The notes under the pieces were generated by a model, which worked only from the letters and a program-made list of their open reading frames with translations, was not told where the DNA came from and made no database searches. This document shows, in pieces, positions 12,653 through 22,505 of a stretch of DNA of 64,000 nucleotides. Position numbers and translations under genes: made by a program. Positions within the stretch are counted from its first letter, which is position 1. Every line of letters begins with the position of its first letter. The stretch is from Favolaschia claudopus (lineage: Eukaryota; Basidiomycota; Agaricomycetes; Agaricales; Mycenaceae): the NCBI GenBank assembly GCA_037176885.1, contig JAWWNJ010000191.1, forward strand, positions 62,001-126,000, given 5' to 3'.

Positions 12653-14602
12653 ATGCACTCTCTTATCCCACTCTCGCTTTTTCTCTCTGTCGTCCACGCC
12701 ATTGAGCTCCCTTTCCACGTCCGCACCGGTTCTTCTGTTCCCTCAAGTCGCCTGGGACGTCGCGAAGTCCCTATTCTCAACAACGGAAACGCTGCCTATA
12801 TCGCCAATGTCTCCCTCGCCGGCACTTCTGTATCTGTAATTCTTGACACCGGGAGGTTCATATTCGCGTTTTCAAGTCGAAAGTCTGGTGCTGAAGTGAT
12901 GTATGTAGTTCTGATCTCTGGGTAAAATTTCCCGGCACACCACCTACGACGACCGACACCGGGAAGAGTATGTCACTAAACTACGCCGTTGGGTCTGCGA
13001 CAGGTATATTTGTTCCCGATGCCTTGTATGAGGAATATTCAACGTCGCGACAGGCAGCATCCGCACGGCCAAATTGGAATTCGACGGCTATACTGTCGAG
13101 AACCAGGCATTTTGTGAGTGTACCACAGTAAACTCTGGGCTCATCTGACACCCCATTCACAGTGCAAGTCTCCGACTCTAGCTCCTTCTCAACCGACTCG
13201 GCGTTCGATGGTATGCCGGTCATCTATAACCGCGTTTGCGGCTTGCCTTATGTACCTCTTCACGATTAGGTCTTATCGGCCTAGGCCCAAATGACGGCTC
13301 TGCCATTCACGACAAACTTGGCAGTTCTGGCAGCTCCATGCTCAATCGCATCTTCTCCCAGAACACATCCACCTCCAACTACATTTCCTTCCTCCTCGAC
13401 CGCAAGAACGATCCCAGTCATGTTTGTGTTGTTCACTCCTTTGCGATGTATGTTACTCATGCCTTCCAGTCTTTCACCGGCACCTTCACCATCTCCCAAC
13501 CGGCAAAAGGCTTCGAAAACATCACCAGCCAGCCCAAGCTCAATGTCGAAACCGTGCACAAGCTGCTCGAAGACCAGCAGCACTGGCAAGCCATGACTGA
13601 CAAGGACAACTCTGTCATCGGACCTGACGGCACCGTCCTGAAGATCAAGACCATCGTGCCCAAGGCGCCCAAGGGCCAGCTCGTCGCCGTCTTCGACTCG
13701 GGCTTCACGTTCAGCCAGGTCCCGCGTGACATGTCCGACATGATCTACGGCCGCGTTCAAGGCGCCGTGTACGACGCCGACAACGAGTGGTGGACCGTCC
13801 CGTGCGGGCAGATGATCAACCTGACGTTCAACTTTGGCGGCGTCGCGTTCCCCATCCACCCCCTCGACGTCGTGGACGACAACTTCAAGATCCTCGACAA
13901 GAACGGTAACCACGTCTGCATCGGCGCATTCCAGCCTATCACCAGCGCGTTCAGCTTGTTCGGCAACTTTGATATGATCATGGGCATGACTTTCCGTGCG
14001 TTCTCCGATTGCATTCACAAAGTATCTGATACTGACTGCAAACAGTCCGCAACGCATATACGCTGATGGACTTTGGCGACTGGGTCGACGGCAGCAGTAA
14101 AGACCGCAACGACCCCTTCATCCAGCTGCTTCCCCTCACCGACCCCGCCACCGCAAAAGCCGCCTTCGTCACAGCGCGTCTCAACGGCCAAGACACTACC
14201 GGCTCCTCGCAATTCGCCCTCCTCCCCGCCGACCAACAACAACACTCGCCCGTCTCCGCCGAAGAGAAGAAGAAGAAATACGAGGAGATGGTGCTCAGCC
14301 GGTGGCCCTACATAGTCACGGGCGTCCTCGTTGGACTTGCGTTGCTTATCGGGTTCATCGTCTGGCGGTGCTGCTGCCGTAGGAAGCAAAAGTCGGCGAA
14401 GAAGAATAAGGGTTTTTTTGAGCAGAAGAGTCAGACGTATTTGCCGCTTCAGGTGCAGGGTGGGGCGCCGCAGACGCCGCAGCAGCAGCCGCAACACCAA
14501 TCGCAGTATGGGTATGATGGTGGTCAGCCGCATCAGCAGCAGTATGGGTATGGTGGTGGTCAGCCACATCAGCAACAGGGGTATGGTGGATATGCTAGTT
14601 AG
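12653..14602 (+). CDS. Membrane-anchored A1 aspartic peptidase (divergent pair, copy 2)
   Basis: Seven exons (12653-12855, 12909-13003, 13054-13113, 13163-13210, 13270-13421, 13470-13995, 14046-14602) give 546 residues. The signal peptide MHSLIPLSLFLSVVHA is followed by a short pro-region. The first catalytic motif DTGSSDLWV is rebuilt by splicing between exons 1 and 2, exactly as in the divergent neighbour. The second is VFDSGFTFSQVP, with DSG instead of DTG, a common permitted variant. A C-terminal helix (YIVTGVLVGLALLIGFIVW) precedes Cys and Lys/Arg clusters. The tail repeats YGYGGGQPHQQQ-like units. The 48-nt intron 13422-13469 is in frame, so its retention would only insert 16 residues. 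I infer a surface or vacuolar-route peptidase. Confidence 0.88.
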
Positions 14603-16215
14603 GAGGGTGAACGGACAGATGGTTTGTTGATGCCTAGTGCAACGCGATTCAGAGCGACAGGGGAGCGGACGATATGATGTCGCGCAGCGGTGCTGTAGCG
14701 TCGTGGAAGAGTACGTAGCGTAAATCTATTATACAATTCAGAGTGTGCCGTAATTGTCTTTGTCTTTTGTCTTTGTCTCAAGTCAACTGTCAAACCGGCT
14801 TCGGTTATCGGTTATCCGGATCCCAGTATCCTTCGTTTGTTCCAAGGCCTCTAGGCTCTGCATCAACCTCCGCAGCCTGTCTTGCTCCTGCTTGGAGTTG
14901 TTGCTGCTCAATCCGGACTCCTAGAAGCATATACTACGGTGCTGATCAGTAGCTCCGCTCCAGCTTCGGTCTTCTCAGTACTCTTACTACTGTATCTAGA
15001 CTCTGGCAAGCTTCGACTGAATCTGATATCACGTCTACCTTGCGGCCCTTGCCAAATTTTCGGGCGGTCTGGTATCTGGGGTCGGTTCAAGCTTGCCTGA
15101 AAACCGGTGCTTCCCCTACGAGCATGCTGCATCACCCGAAATGCTCTATTTTTCCGTGAAACGGCTGTCATGGTATACGTGCTTGCTCTAGGTTCTCAAT
15201 TTTTCACTTGTTGGACTCTCTCGAAGGCTACGGGTTACTATCAATATGTGGACTTGCCTACGAGTTCTATCCCAGTACATCTATCTCTGACCGTTCCCAG
15301 GTTTCAGGCCATTGAGGGAGAAAACCTACCGCATCCTCCGATCACCTGTCTAAGCCTCATTTTTTCTCTGTGCTCACCTTCTTACACAGTGCACCGAAGA
15401 ATCAAAAATCTTTACGAGTATCTTCTGGAACTTGCTCATTCTCCTTTGGACAAAGCTGGCAATTCCTACGAGGGTCATCCTGCAGTGAATACTGGTGGAT
15501 TCCTTAATGCAATTGAATGAATTCAATGAGAACGGGCTCGGTGTCATAACATGTATCGGGGCTGTGATCTTGAATACAAGGACGCGAGGAACTAACCCCA
15601 GCCTCAAGTGGTGACAAACATTCATTCAATTCCACGGGTGTATACCTGCATTGTCACCGTTTTCTGATCGCTACGAGGGTCATCCTGCAGATGTTTTGAT
15701 CAATGAATACGGCTGCATGACATGGATTCCCGACGAGAACACGACTTTTGTTGATCTTTGGACACCGCGACACGGCGAACCAACTGAAGATTGGTGACGA
15801 GCCTCTGCAACAAATGATTGAATAATGATTTGATCAATAGTCCTTCAGGCAACGTCTAAGGACTATGTCAATGGTGTTTATTTTTCGTAGCGGAGCACGA
15901 GTTCCTGCTAGTGTATTGCATAATTTAAGGCGGGGGTTTATACTCAGGTCATCTTTGTGTGGGCGATGTCGTTTTCCAGTTTCCTTTGAATTGTTGTTTG
16001 CTACGTTCAACATTCGACGATTTCGTAGACGAGATCTGTCCGACGCGATTCAAATCTAGAACTCTTTCTCTAGTAGCCTATGGTCCTTCCATTTATCTAT
16101 TGTCTACTTGTGTCGGGCAAAAACGTGGACGTGGGCCAGACCTGGAACGCTCTGCAATCGCTAGAAATAATGCATTTGAGCGTCTGCTATGGCTGTTGGA
16201 GAATATTATCTCTAC
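14603..16215. other. 1.6 kb convergent intergenic region with a 20-bp direct repeat
   Basis: No supported gene is seen on either strand. The exact 20-mer CTACGAGGGTCATCCTGCAG occurs at 15466-15485 and again at 15670-15689, with related ATGAAT-rich surroundings. Part of the stretch may therefore be a decayed duplication or mobile-element relic. Confidence 0.5.
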
Positions 16216-17121
16216 TCACCGGCGGATTGACTGGCGATTATACAAAGACACTCGGTGAGTCGCAGGCAAAGATTAGCAGAATAATATGAACCCTTACCAA
16301 ACCAAGCCGTCTCCCATTCCTCCTCCTTCCACCGACTTCTAACAAAGTCATGCACAGGAAGCCCAGCTAACCGCACCAACTCATCCTCTTCCGGCGTCCC
16401 CTTCTCCGACTTGATCATCTGGTCCAGCGTAACGCCCCATTCCGCCAGTGCGGGAAGACACGCAGAAAGCTTCGACGGCGAAGGCGGCGGCGAATCGCTG
16501 CCCGTAAACCCCCACAAACCATCCAACTCCACACGAGCACGAATCGAATCGGGTATCAAGCTCGCGTGGAATATCGGGATCCTAGTCCAGACTAGGGTGT
16601 GCTCGACCTCGGGCGGGACGGAGTACGGCCAGTCGTTCTGGATGATGCTGAGATACTCCGCCGGCGTGGATTTGGAGAAGTACGCGGGTGCGTCGGCGGG
16701 CAGGGGAGGTAGGTCTTTCAAGATACCAACGTTAACGGAAGCTTTCTCAAATACTCCAGGAGTGGAGACACCCGAATCCTGGATCGCGGAACCCAGGAGA
16801 GATAGCGTGTCGGGTTTGCCCCACTGAAGCCGGCAAGTCATGAGGTAGTTGGCTGCGAGCAGTTGGCGTTTGCAGGAAACCGAGAGCTAGCACCAATTTC
16901 ATACCAGTCGACCCGTATTTTTCCTTGATTCCTGCGAGCCAGAGGTCGTATCGTTGCTGTAGCCTCCGATCGCGTTTGAGGAGGCCGAGATCGCCTGAAT
17001 TGACAAAGGCTTTGAGCTCATTCCAAGTGAATTTGGCGGGGTAGTGGACGAGGAGCTCTTCTCGTGTTGGTGGGCCGGTACCGAGAGGTACGGTCGCGGG
17101 AGTTAAGGGTGTTTCACCCAT
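16216..17121 (-). CDS. DUF3605 family protein
   Basis: Exons 17121-16905, 16852-16298 and 16250-16216 join in frame to give about 268 residues. The start at 17121 (MGETPLTPATVPLG) is the first real ATG. NDWPYSVPPEVEHTLVWTRI matches my memory of the fungal DUF3605 family, whose members carry a WPY...HTLVW core. The family has no established function. The last exon gives a short VSLYNRQSIRR tail. Without that splice the frame ends at 16212 instead. Either end lacks the usual conserved tail, so the C-terminus may be shortened or wrongly modelled. The gene starts only about 85 bases downstream of the stop of the SAC3-like gene on the same strand. Confidence 0.75.
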
Positions 17122-17205
17122 AATGACGGGAATTGACACGAAGGTGATCGGGTCGGGTGGACGGACTTGTTATATTCAGCTACAGTAGATCTAGACGATA
17201 CATAT

Positions 17206-18413
17206 TCAACGAGGTTTACACACTATCCAACGTCCTTCTACACCCTCCTTCTTCCGAACATGCCCAAGGTCGCTTTCAGAAATTAGCCATTCATCCAGTC
17301 CGACATTACGTCCACCAGGGACGTTACTTGAAAGCCCCAAAGAGCGCTCAAGCCATGGCCGCGTATCCCATTGAGAGTCTACCTGACAGAAGAGTTCCCT
17401 ATACGCAGAACGCATAACGATCCATGTCATCTCTCGCGTTTTGGATCGCAAAGAGTCGACGAGATGGTATAATGCTTTTCTTAACAGCGGTGGTCCATTT
17501 TCGTCGGATTCAGGTCGCACATCCTCGCCCGGTAACGCAGTAATCTGCGTAAGCTTGTCAAGCTTGGCGTAGTTGCGGGAGCGAATGCAGCTGGCAAGGG
17601 ATGTGATCCAGACACGAGCAGCGGAGTCGCCTGGGAAGAACGCATCGGGCATGGAAGCCAAGGAGGCGTGAAATTCACGCTGGGATGGATGGGCTGCAAC
17701 AAGGTAGTGCAATAAGCATACCAAAATTGTTTCAGCACAGCTAGGATATGGTTTGGTTGACGGGAGATGGAAATATGTCGTGAGCGCAGGAATGACGGGA
17801 CCAATGTGGCGGGGCGAGTCGAAAAGAATGGCCAGGAATAAGGATGATTCGTAGACTAGGCAGAATCAATCGAGAGTGACCGCGAACCAAGAGATACCAA
17901 CCTTCTAAGGCGAATGAATCTACTCTCCGCGATGCAATAATTCCCTCTCTGAGCTTTCCTGGAAATTCGTCCATTCGATGAACGGAGATTGATTCTGTTG
18001 ACTCACGAAACAGAATGAGAACATTTTCTTGTGCATCGATACGTTGCCGAGTCTGCGTCTCAGACTCCGGAACTCGTCGAGGGTGATTTTCCCAAAGGTT
18101 ATCAACCTGCACAAGATTCACACTGGGATTCGCACAAATTACACCGAACAAACCTTGCTCGCGATGAAGTCCCGATATTCATTCTGCACATCCAGACTCT
18201 TCAAGCTGAATACTGCGATATATTGCAGTGAAATAGTCGTCGACCAGAGGCAACTCACTCATCCCCATCCTTCTGTAAACCGCTGCTCCGACTGACGGAG
18301 GCGATAAGCTCCATTTTCCGCCGCGGTGCAGGAGATTGCCTGTGAGGCGCTGGTCTGCCGCTCATGTTGTTCGTACGGCCGCCTCTAGAGTTGATGTTGA
18401 GAGTTGCGGACAT
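17206..18413 (-). CDS. SAC3/GANP-like (PCI-type helical) protein, tentative
   Basis: Four exons (18413-18259, 18205-18154, 18106-17902, 17855-17206) give 353 residues in one continuous frame. The N-terminus (MSATLNINSRGG) is basic and disordered. The rest is helical, with FALEVYESSLFLAILF, then CIRSRNYAKLDKL, then LRKALYHLVDSLRSKTREMT and VMRSAYRELFC. That spacing recalls SAC3/GANP/THP3 proteins, which act in mRNA export or processing. The similarity is by eye only and a different helical family is possible. The gene model itself is firm because all four splice joins keep frame. The kinase-like gene at 18669 diverges from it across a 255-base gap. Confidence 0.6.
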
Positions 18414-18668
18414 GGTGGAGGTCAAGTTCTGAGTTTCATGGTCACGCGAGATGCAAATACGGGTAAATTAAATAACTGTTGACATCAACCACGTTGTTCC
18501 TGGCGTGCAAAGAGGACCCACACCTGTATACACGCTTGACAACTACCCTTCCAAGGTGCGCGAAATTCAGAATAGTCCGCTCAAATTGCTGAATCACCTT
18601 GATAGTATTCGCGTTGCAGGATTTAACTCATTTGAGTGCCACTCAGTGCTTCGTGCCACCGTGAAACG

Positions 18669-19592
18669 ATGTCGAGTCCGATGTTCCAGAAGACTATGCA
18701 CCCTCCAAACCCCTCTCCCGTCACTTCTCCCCCCAGCGGCCCGACACCGCAGTACAGAAAGACGACATTGGAACATGCCTCCTCTGTCAAGGAAATACTG
18801 TTCGCTGTGAAGGATGTCGTTCAAAGTGAGTTAGCATAACACAAGAATCCTTAACTTTGGGTCGCACTGAGTGGCACTAGTTCTCCAAAGATTGGCTGCC
18901 GACCATCAGATACTTCACAAACACATCGACTATAATAACGTCGCAATCCGACGCGAACAACTTCCAGGTGCTCCGTCTTGCGAGGGTGTAGTTTTGGACC
19001 TGGACTTTCCAGACTCGAGGGACGGCTCTTCTGCCCCGAATAACCCAGTAACATTGATGGGCTCAGTATGTCTTGTTTCTTCCTGCTGTGGGTGTCTCGA
19101 AATTCAAACTCACTGAATTCGCAGTACGCTTTCTCCTCCATTCGAAAGCTTGGCAGGATCAAGAGCGGCACCCCCGTCGCCGGGACCAAGCTCAGAATCG
19201 GCGACGACTTTGAATCCGTCTTGTACGTTCTCTGCTGGGCGTGTTACGGGTACGATCGCAACGCCCGCCCCGATAAATTTCGGCCGGATTGGTTGCGCAA
19301 ATGGGCGGAGAGAGGCACAGCATCCAATGCTTACTATGCCAAGACAGGATTTCTCGAAAACGACGACGACGCTGGTATCAGAACGCATGTGAATCGCTAC
19401 ATGGGATGCGACAGGGATATTTTGGAGGAAGTTATCGAAAAACTTTGTGAAGCGGCAGAACGTGCCCGCACCGAGCCTGAGGGGGCGTACGATCGGATGC
19501 TGGAAATTATCCAAGGTGGGATTGAGAGAGTGCAGAAGGAGCGATGTGGAGGATCGTTATGCTGTTCGGGTGTTTCTAGCGCTTCAGATTAG
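18669..19592 (+). CDS. FunK1-like protein kinase C-lobe remnant
   Basis: Three exons (18669-18825, 18881-19065, 19125-19592) give 269 residues. The middle reads like the C-terminal lobe of basidiomycete FunK1 kinases. ILHKHIDYNNVAI stands where the catalytic loop HRDxSxxN should be. GVVLDLDFP stands for the metal-binding DxD/DFG-like site. GSYAFSSI stands for the GTxxFM activation segment, and FESVLYVLCWACYG for the EDDLES-like helix. The catalytic Asp of the loop appears replaced (HKHID), and the N-lobe with its glycine loop and Lys is missing. I infer a pseudokinase-like or truncated gene, not an active kinase. The splice joins are clean, so it may still be expressed. Confidence 0.65.
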
Positions 19593-20140
19593 ATGGAAGG
19601 CGAGGTGTAGATAGATCCATATGAGAAAGTCTGCCAGAATTGTGATTTGGACCTCCTCAAACTGCATGGAAAACAACGAAAGAAAATTTAGACGACGGGG
19701 CTTGAGGGGTGTGAATTCACAGAAAAGGGGAGACATCGGCCCAGTTAGTTGACGATTTTCTCATACCAATTCCGGCGTATTCGCGAGTCGATAAGGCAAG
19801 CTCAGCATAACCTTGCAAGCAAGCAGTGCAGTTGAAGAAACTCAGATATCCGACTGTGTTTCGACTATCCGAGGACAGAATGAACAACTTTGGAGGACTC
19901 ACTCGAGATGAGTGGAAGAAGCAGAATTAGTCAGCCCACCCTTTGACGTTGTGGCACCGAGAGGCCCGAGACGCGGAAGCAAAGTTGAAGAAGGGCGTGA
20001 GACTATTGTCAACATTACGTGCGCGTTGTTTGGCCAAGTTTACGCGTCGGAGTGACGCTTCTTTTCAACCTTCATGTCCAAACCGTCCCCCTCCTCTCCC
20101 TCTTAATTTCTTCCACTCCACTATCCCTTTTTCATTTTGA
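19593..20140. other. Intergenic, nothing firm
   Basis: No supported gene is seen. One ACGCGT motif occurs at about 20042-20047, roughly 95 bases before the next start codon. A pyrimidine-rich tract precedes that start, as is usual for basidiomycete promoters. Confidence 0.45.
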
Positions 20141-20728
20141 ATGGCTCGCTCGACCAACCCAGAGTACGCCGACGCCCTTATCCGTGAACCGTCCCCCGCG
20201 AGTTCAGTCGGCACCGTCTATGGCCCGGATCAGACAACTTGGTCCGACGACGAGCTCAACCAGGCCGCCTTCGAGCGCAAGTGGGAGGATAGACTTGACT
20301 TGAAGCGCGCCACTCGCGAAGAGGAGCTGGCCGAAGCCGATCCCTTGTTTCCTCGGCCTTCTACGAAAGTGGAAGAAAACTGTGCGTCCGACTTTGCAGT
20401 GAAAGCTGTAAAGGATTCTGACCATCATATATCAACAGTGCTTTTCGACCGGATAATGCGCAATCTGCGAGCCAAGGTCGTAGAACTGGAGGAAAGCGAG
20501 CTTTTTGAGCAGACGATGCTGCGCGGCTCCCAAGCAGGATTGGAAGAACAGACGATACCAACGGACATCGACGCGCTCATGGCCAGCATGATGGGGGGTT
20601 CTGCGCCGAGAGTGGGCTCGAGTGCCAACACCACTGTTACCGATGGCCCATGGAATCAGAGCAGAAACCTGTATGAAGGAGGTGCGACTCAAAAACGGAC
20701 AAAGGGGAAAAGCAAGAGTCGCAAGTAG
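20141..20728 (+). CDS. Unknown small acidic protein
   Basis: I do not recognise this protein. The frame is open from ATG 20141 to 20728 (195 residues). A GT..AG intron at 20382-20438 (57 nt, GTGCGT donor) keeps frame and would shorten the product to 176 residues. The spliced form is more likely because it removes a non-conserved-looking stretch. The N-terminus is polar, the middle is helical and charged (RIMRNLRAKVVELEESELFEQ), and the tail is basic (KRTKGKSKSRK), which could act in nuclear targeting. It sits 58 bases upstream of a transposon insertion that falls in its 3' flank. Confidence 0.55.
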   Translation: MARSTNPEYADALIREPSPASSVGTVYGPDQTTWSDDELNQAAFERKWEDRLDLKRATREEELAEADPLFPRPSTKVEENCASDFAVKAVKDSDHHISTVLFDRIMRNLRAKVVELEESELFEQTMLRGSQAGLEEQTIPTDIDALMASMMGGSAPRVGSSANTTVTDGPWNQSRNLYEGGATQKRTKGKSKSRK

Positions 20729-20785
20729 AAATTTGTTCCAGGAATCACTAATGTAGCATGCTAGTCTGAAATTGTATACTACAGC

Positions 20786-22496
20786 AGGCCACCGGTCACT
20801 ACCTATGAGGTCCGTCGTCGATAGAGTAAATCAAGGTCCCAAAATCGCCCAATGTCCGGCCGAAAAATAGGGTAAAACAGCCCAAAATCGACCAATGTCG
20901 GGATCGGTCGGACGCTGTGGGACGAGGCGCTGCGCGCTCGCGAGAACGAGAGCGAGGTCTGTAAAAGTCGCGCGATCGTGAAGAGCCGTCCCGCGAGGAG
21001 TTTTCGTTCCGAGCTTCGTCGAATCGACTTGCCCTTGGCTGTTTGTACGGGGCTGGGTTCGAATCTTCTTTGGAGGGGGCCGAGCGTTTATATGTCGAGA
21101 ACGTCTGCGGGGACTGGATACGCGGCTGGGTAGCCGAAGCGAATGTTTTTGCCTGTGTATACGTGCTCAGCGCGATCTCTACTTTGGTTGAGTAGTAATC
21201 CAAAGAAAACAAGCCATCTGCGAAGATGCGCTTGCGCAAATCGCGCTCAGTGCGGTACCAAACCTCATGCATAGACTCGAACTCTTCGAGATTGGCAAAA
21301 AACTTGACGTGAAGCTCGTATTCAGAGTAATGGGTATTCTTGGTCTCCGGTTTCTCGGGGTCAACTGGGGCGCAGATGAGGCGAAGAGCCTGAAAAACAT
21401 TCTGCGAAGCGCCGCGCCATTCGTTAGGTGTGAGGAGTCGGGCCGTCTCGTTCTTCTCCCAGTATCTTAGCGGCCTTCGGCACGTCGACAACCAGGACTT
21501 TCTCCGGTTTTACCAGCGATGCCGTCTGCTCCGCGTCGATCTGGTGTGTCGGATGCTGCCAGCGTTCTCGTATGCGTCCTTGATGACTCGATCCGACCAC
21601 CAATGGAGAGGGAAATGGACATCGTGGTGAAGGGACATAAGATAGATGTTAGGAATTTTGACAGGACTTTTAAGAGCGGAGGAGATAAGGTGCGGATTTT
21701 TCATAACCTTGGTCCCAAGAATTGACTGATTAGCTTTTGCCTTTTCTGCTTCTTTCTCTGCGCGCTCTCGCTCTTTCTTGGCCTTTTCGGCGGCATCCGA
21801 CTCTGCTTTCTTCAGCTGCTCAGAAGCGATGTATTCTGTGAGGAAATTCGGGAGAGGAGAGACCGAGCTGCGTAGTTGCTCGGAGAAAACCAGCAAGTCT
21901 TTTGCCTGGTCGGAATACGCGTAGAAAGGCCGAAGAGGTGGGCCAACGTCCAGGCCATCGGGAGCTGCACCAGTCTTCGAGGCGTTTTCGTAGGCGCGCG
22001 TGAAACCGACACTAGAAGCGCTGTCGTTCTCGATGCGAATGTTCTCCTGGTTTTGTTCTCTGAGGGACATGTTTGAAAGTGGAGGCACATCGTCGAGACG
22101 CGTAGTCCAAGCCACATGGTCGAAATCGGCTCGGAGAGGGAGAGGTTGTCCACAACGAGATGTCGAAGGCATTTCGAAAGCAGAAAAAAACGTAGATACG
22201 CGTGAAGCTTAGACTTTCGTTGAGGTAGAGAGCGAAAGCGAGAACTGAAGTGGCTCGGATCACACAGATCGGCACAAAATTTTAGCTAATATTTCTAGCT
22301 TGCCTTCCACTCAGGCCGGCTCCCCCCCCCTCCCCCCCCCAATCCTGAGCTCCCACCTGGGCGAAAAAAACTAAAAATTTGCCCCGTCGGAAATAGAGTA
22401 ATAAATCAGACCCTCGGAGGGCCAAACTCATAGAGTAAAACAGCCCAAAATCTGGGTACCATCCCGACGGACCTCATAGGTAGTGACCGGGAGCCT
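20786..22496. mobile_element. Non-autonomous TIR DNA transposon, 1.7 kb, 9-bp target duplication
   Basis: The ends at 20786-20816 and 22466-22496 are 31-bp terminal inverted repeats with two mismatches (core CCGGTCACTACCTATGAGG). They are flanked by an exact 9-bp direct repeat TACTACAGC at 20777-20785 and 22497-22505. Subterminal direct repeats (GTAAAACAGCCCAAAATC at 20872 and 22435) lie inside. No transposase is visible; the internal frames encode the broken gene listed next. A 9-bp duplication with TIRs of this length suggests a Mutator-like element, but that class is inference. Near-perfect ends point to a fairly recent insertion. The right duplication touches the stop codon of the BTB gene. 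Confidence 0.85.
20799..22172 (-). pseudogene. Broken repetitive-family gene carried by the transposon
   Basis: The N-terminal frame (22172-21510) has an acidic region, a Lys/Glu/Ala-rich coiled-coil (EKAKKERERAEKEAEKAK) and HFPLHWWSDRVIKDAYENA. The sense then moves to another frame (about 21540-21425, KPEKVLVVDVPKAAKILGEE). It moves again to the frame 21491-20799 (LTPNEWRGASQNVFQALRL, FESMHEVWYRTERDLRKRIF). The C-terminal part is Arg/Ser-rich. Two frame changes without suitable splice sites indicate decay. The HWWSD...ASQN...WYxxE...R layout resembles a repetitive family I recall from basidiomycete genomes, but I cannot name a function. It may be cargo captured by the element. Confidence 0.55.
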
Positions 22497-22505
22497 TACT
22501 ACAGC

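Noticed and set aside
13281..14057. 258-residue antisense frame across an aspartic peptidase exon
   Set aside because: The opposite frame carries the second catalytic DSG motif and clean splice sites. The antisense protein is Val/Asp/Glu-rich, as expected of a shadow.
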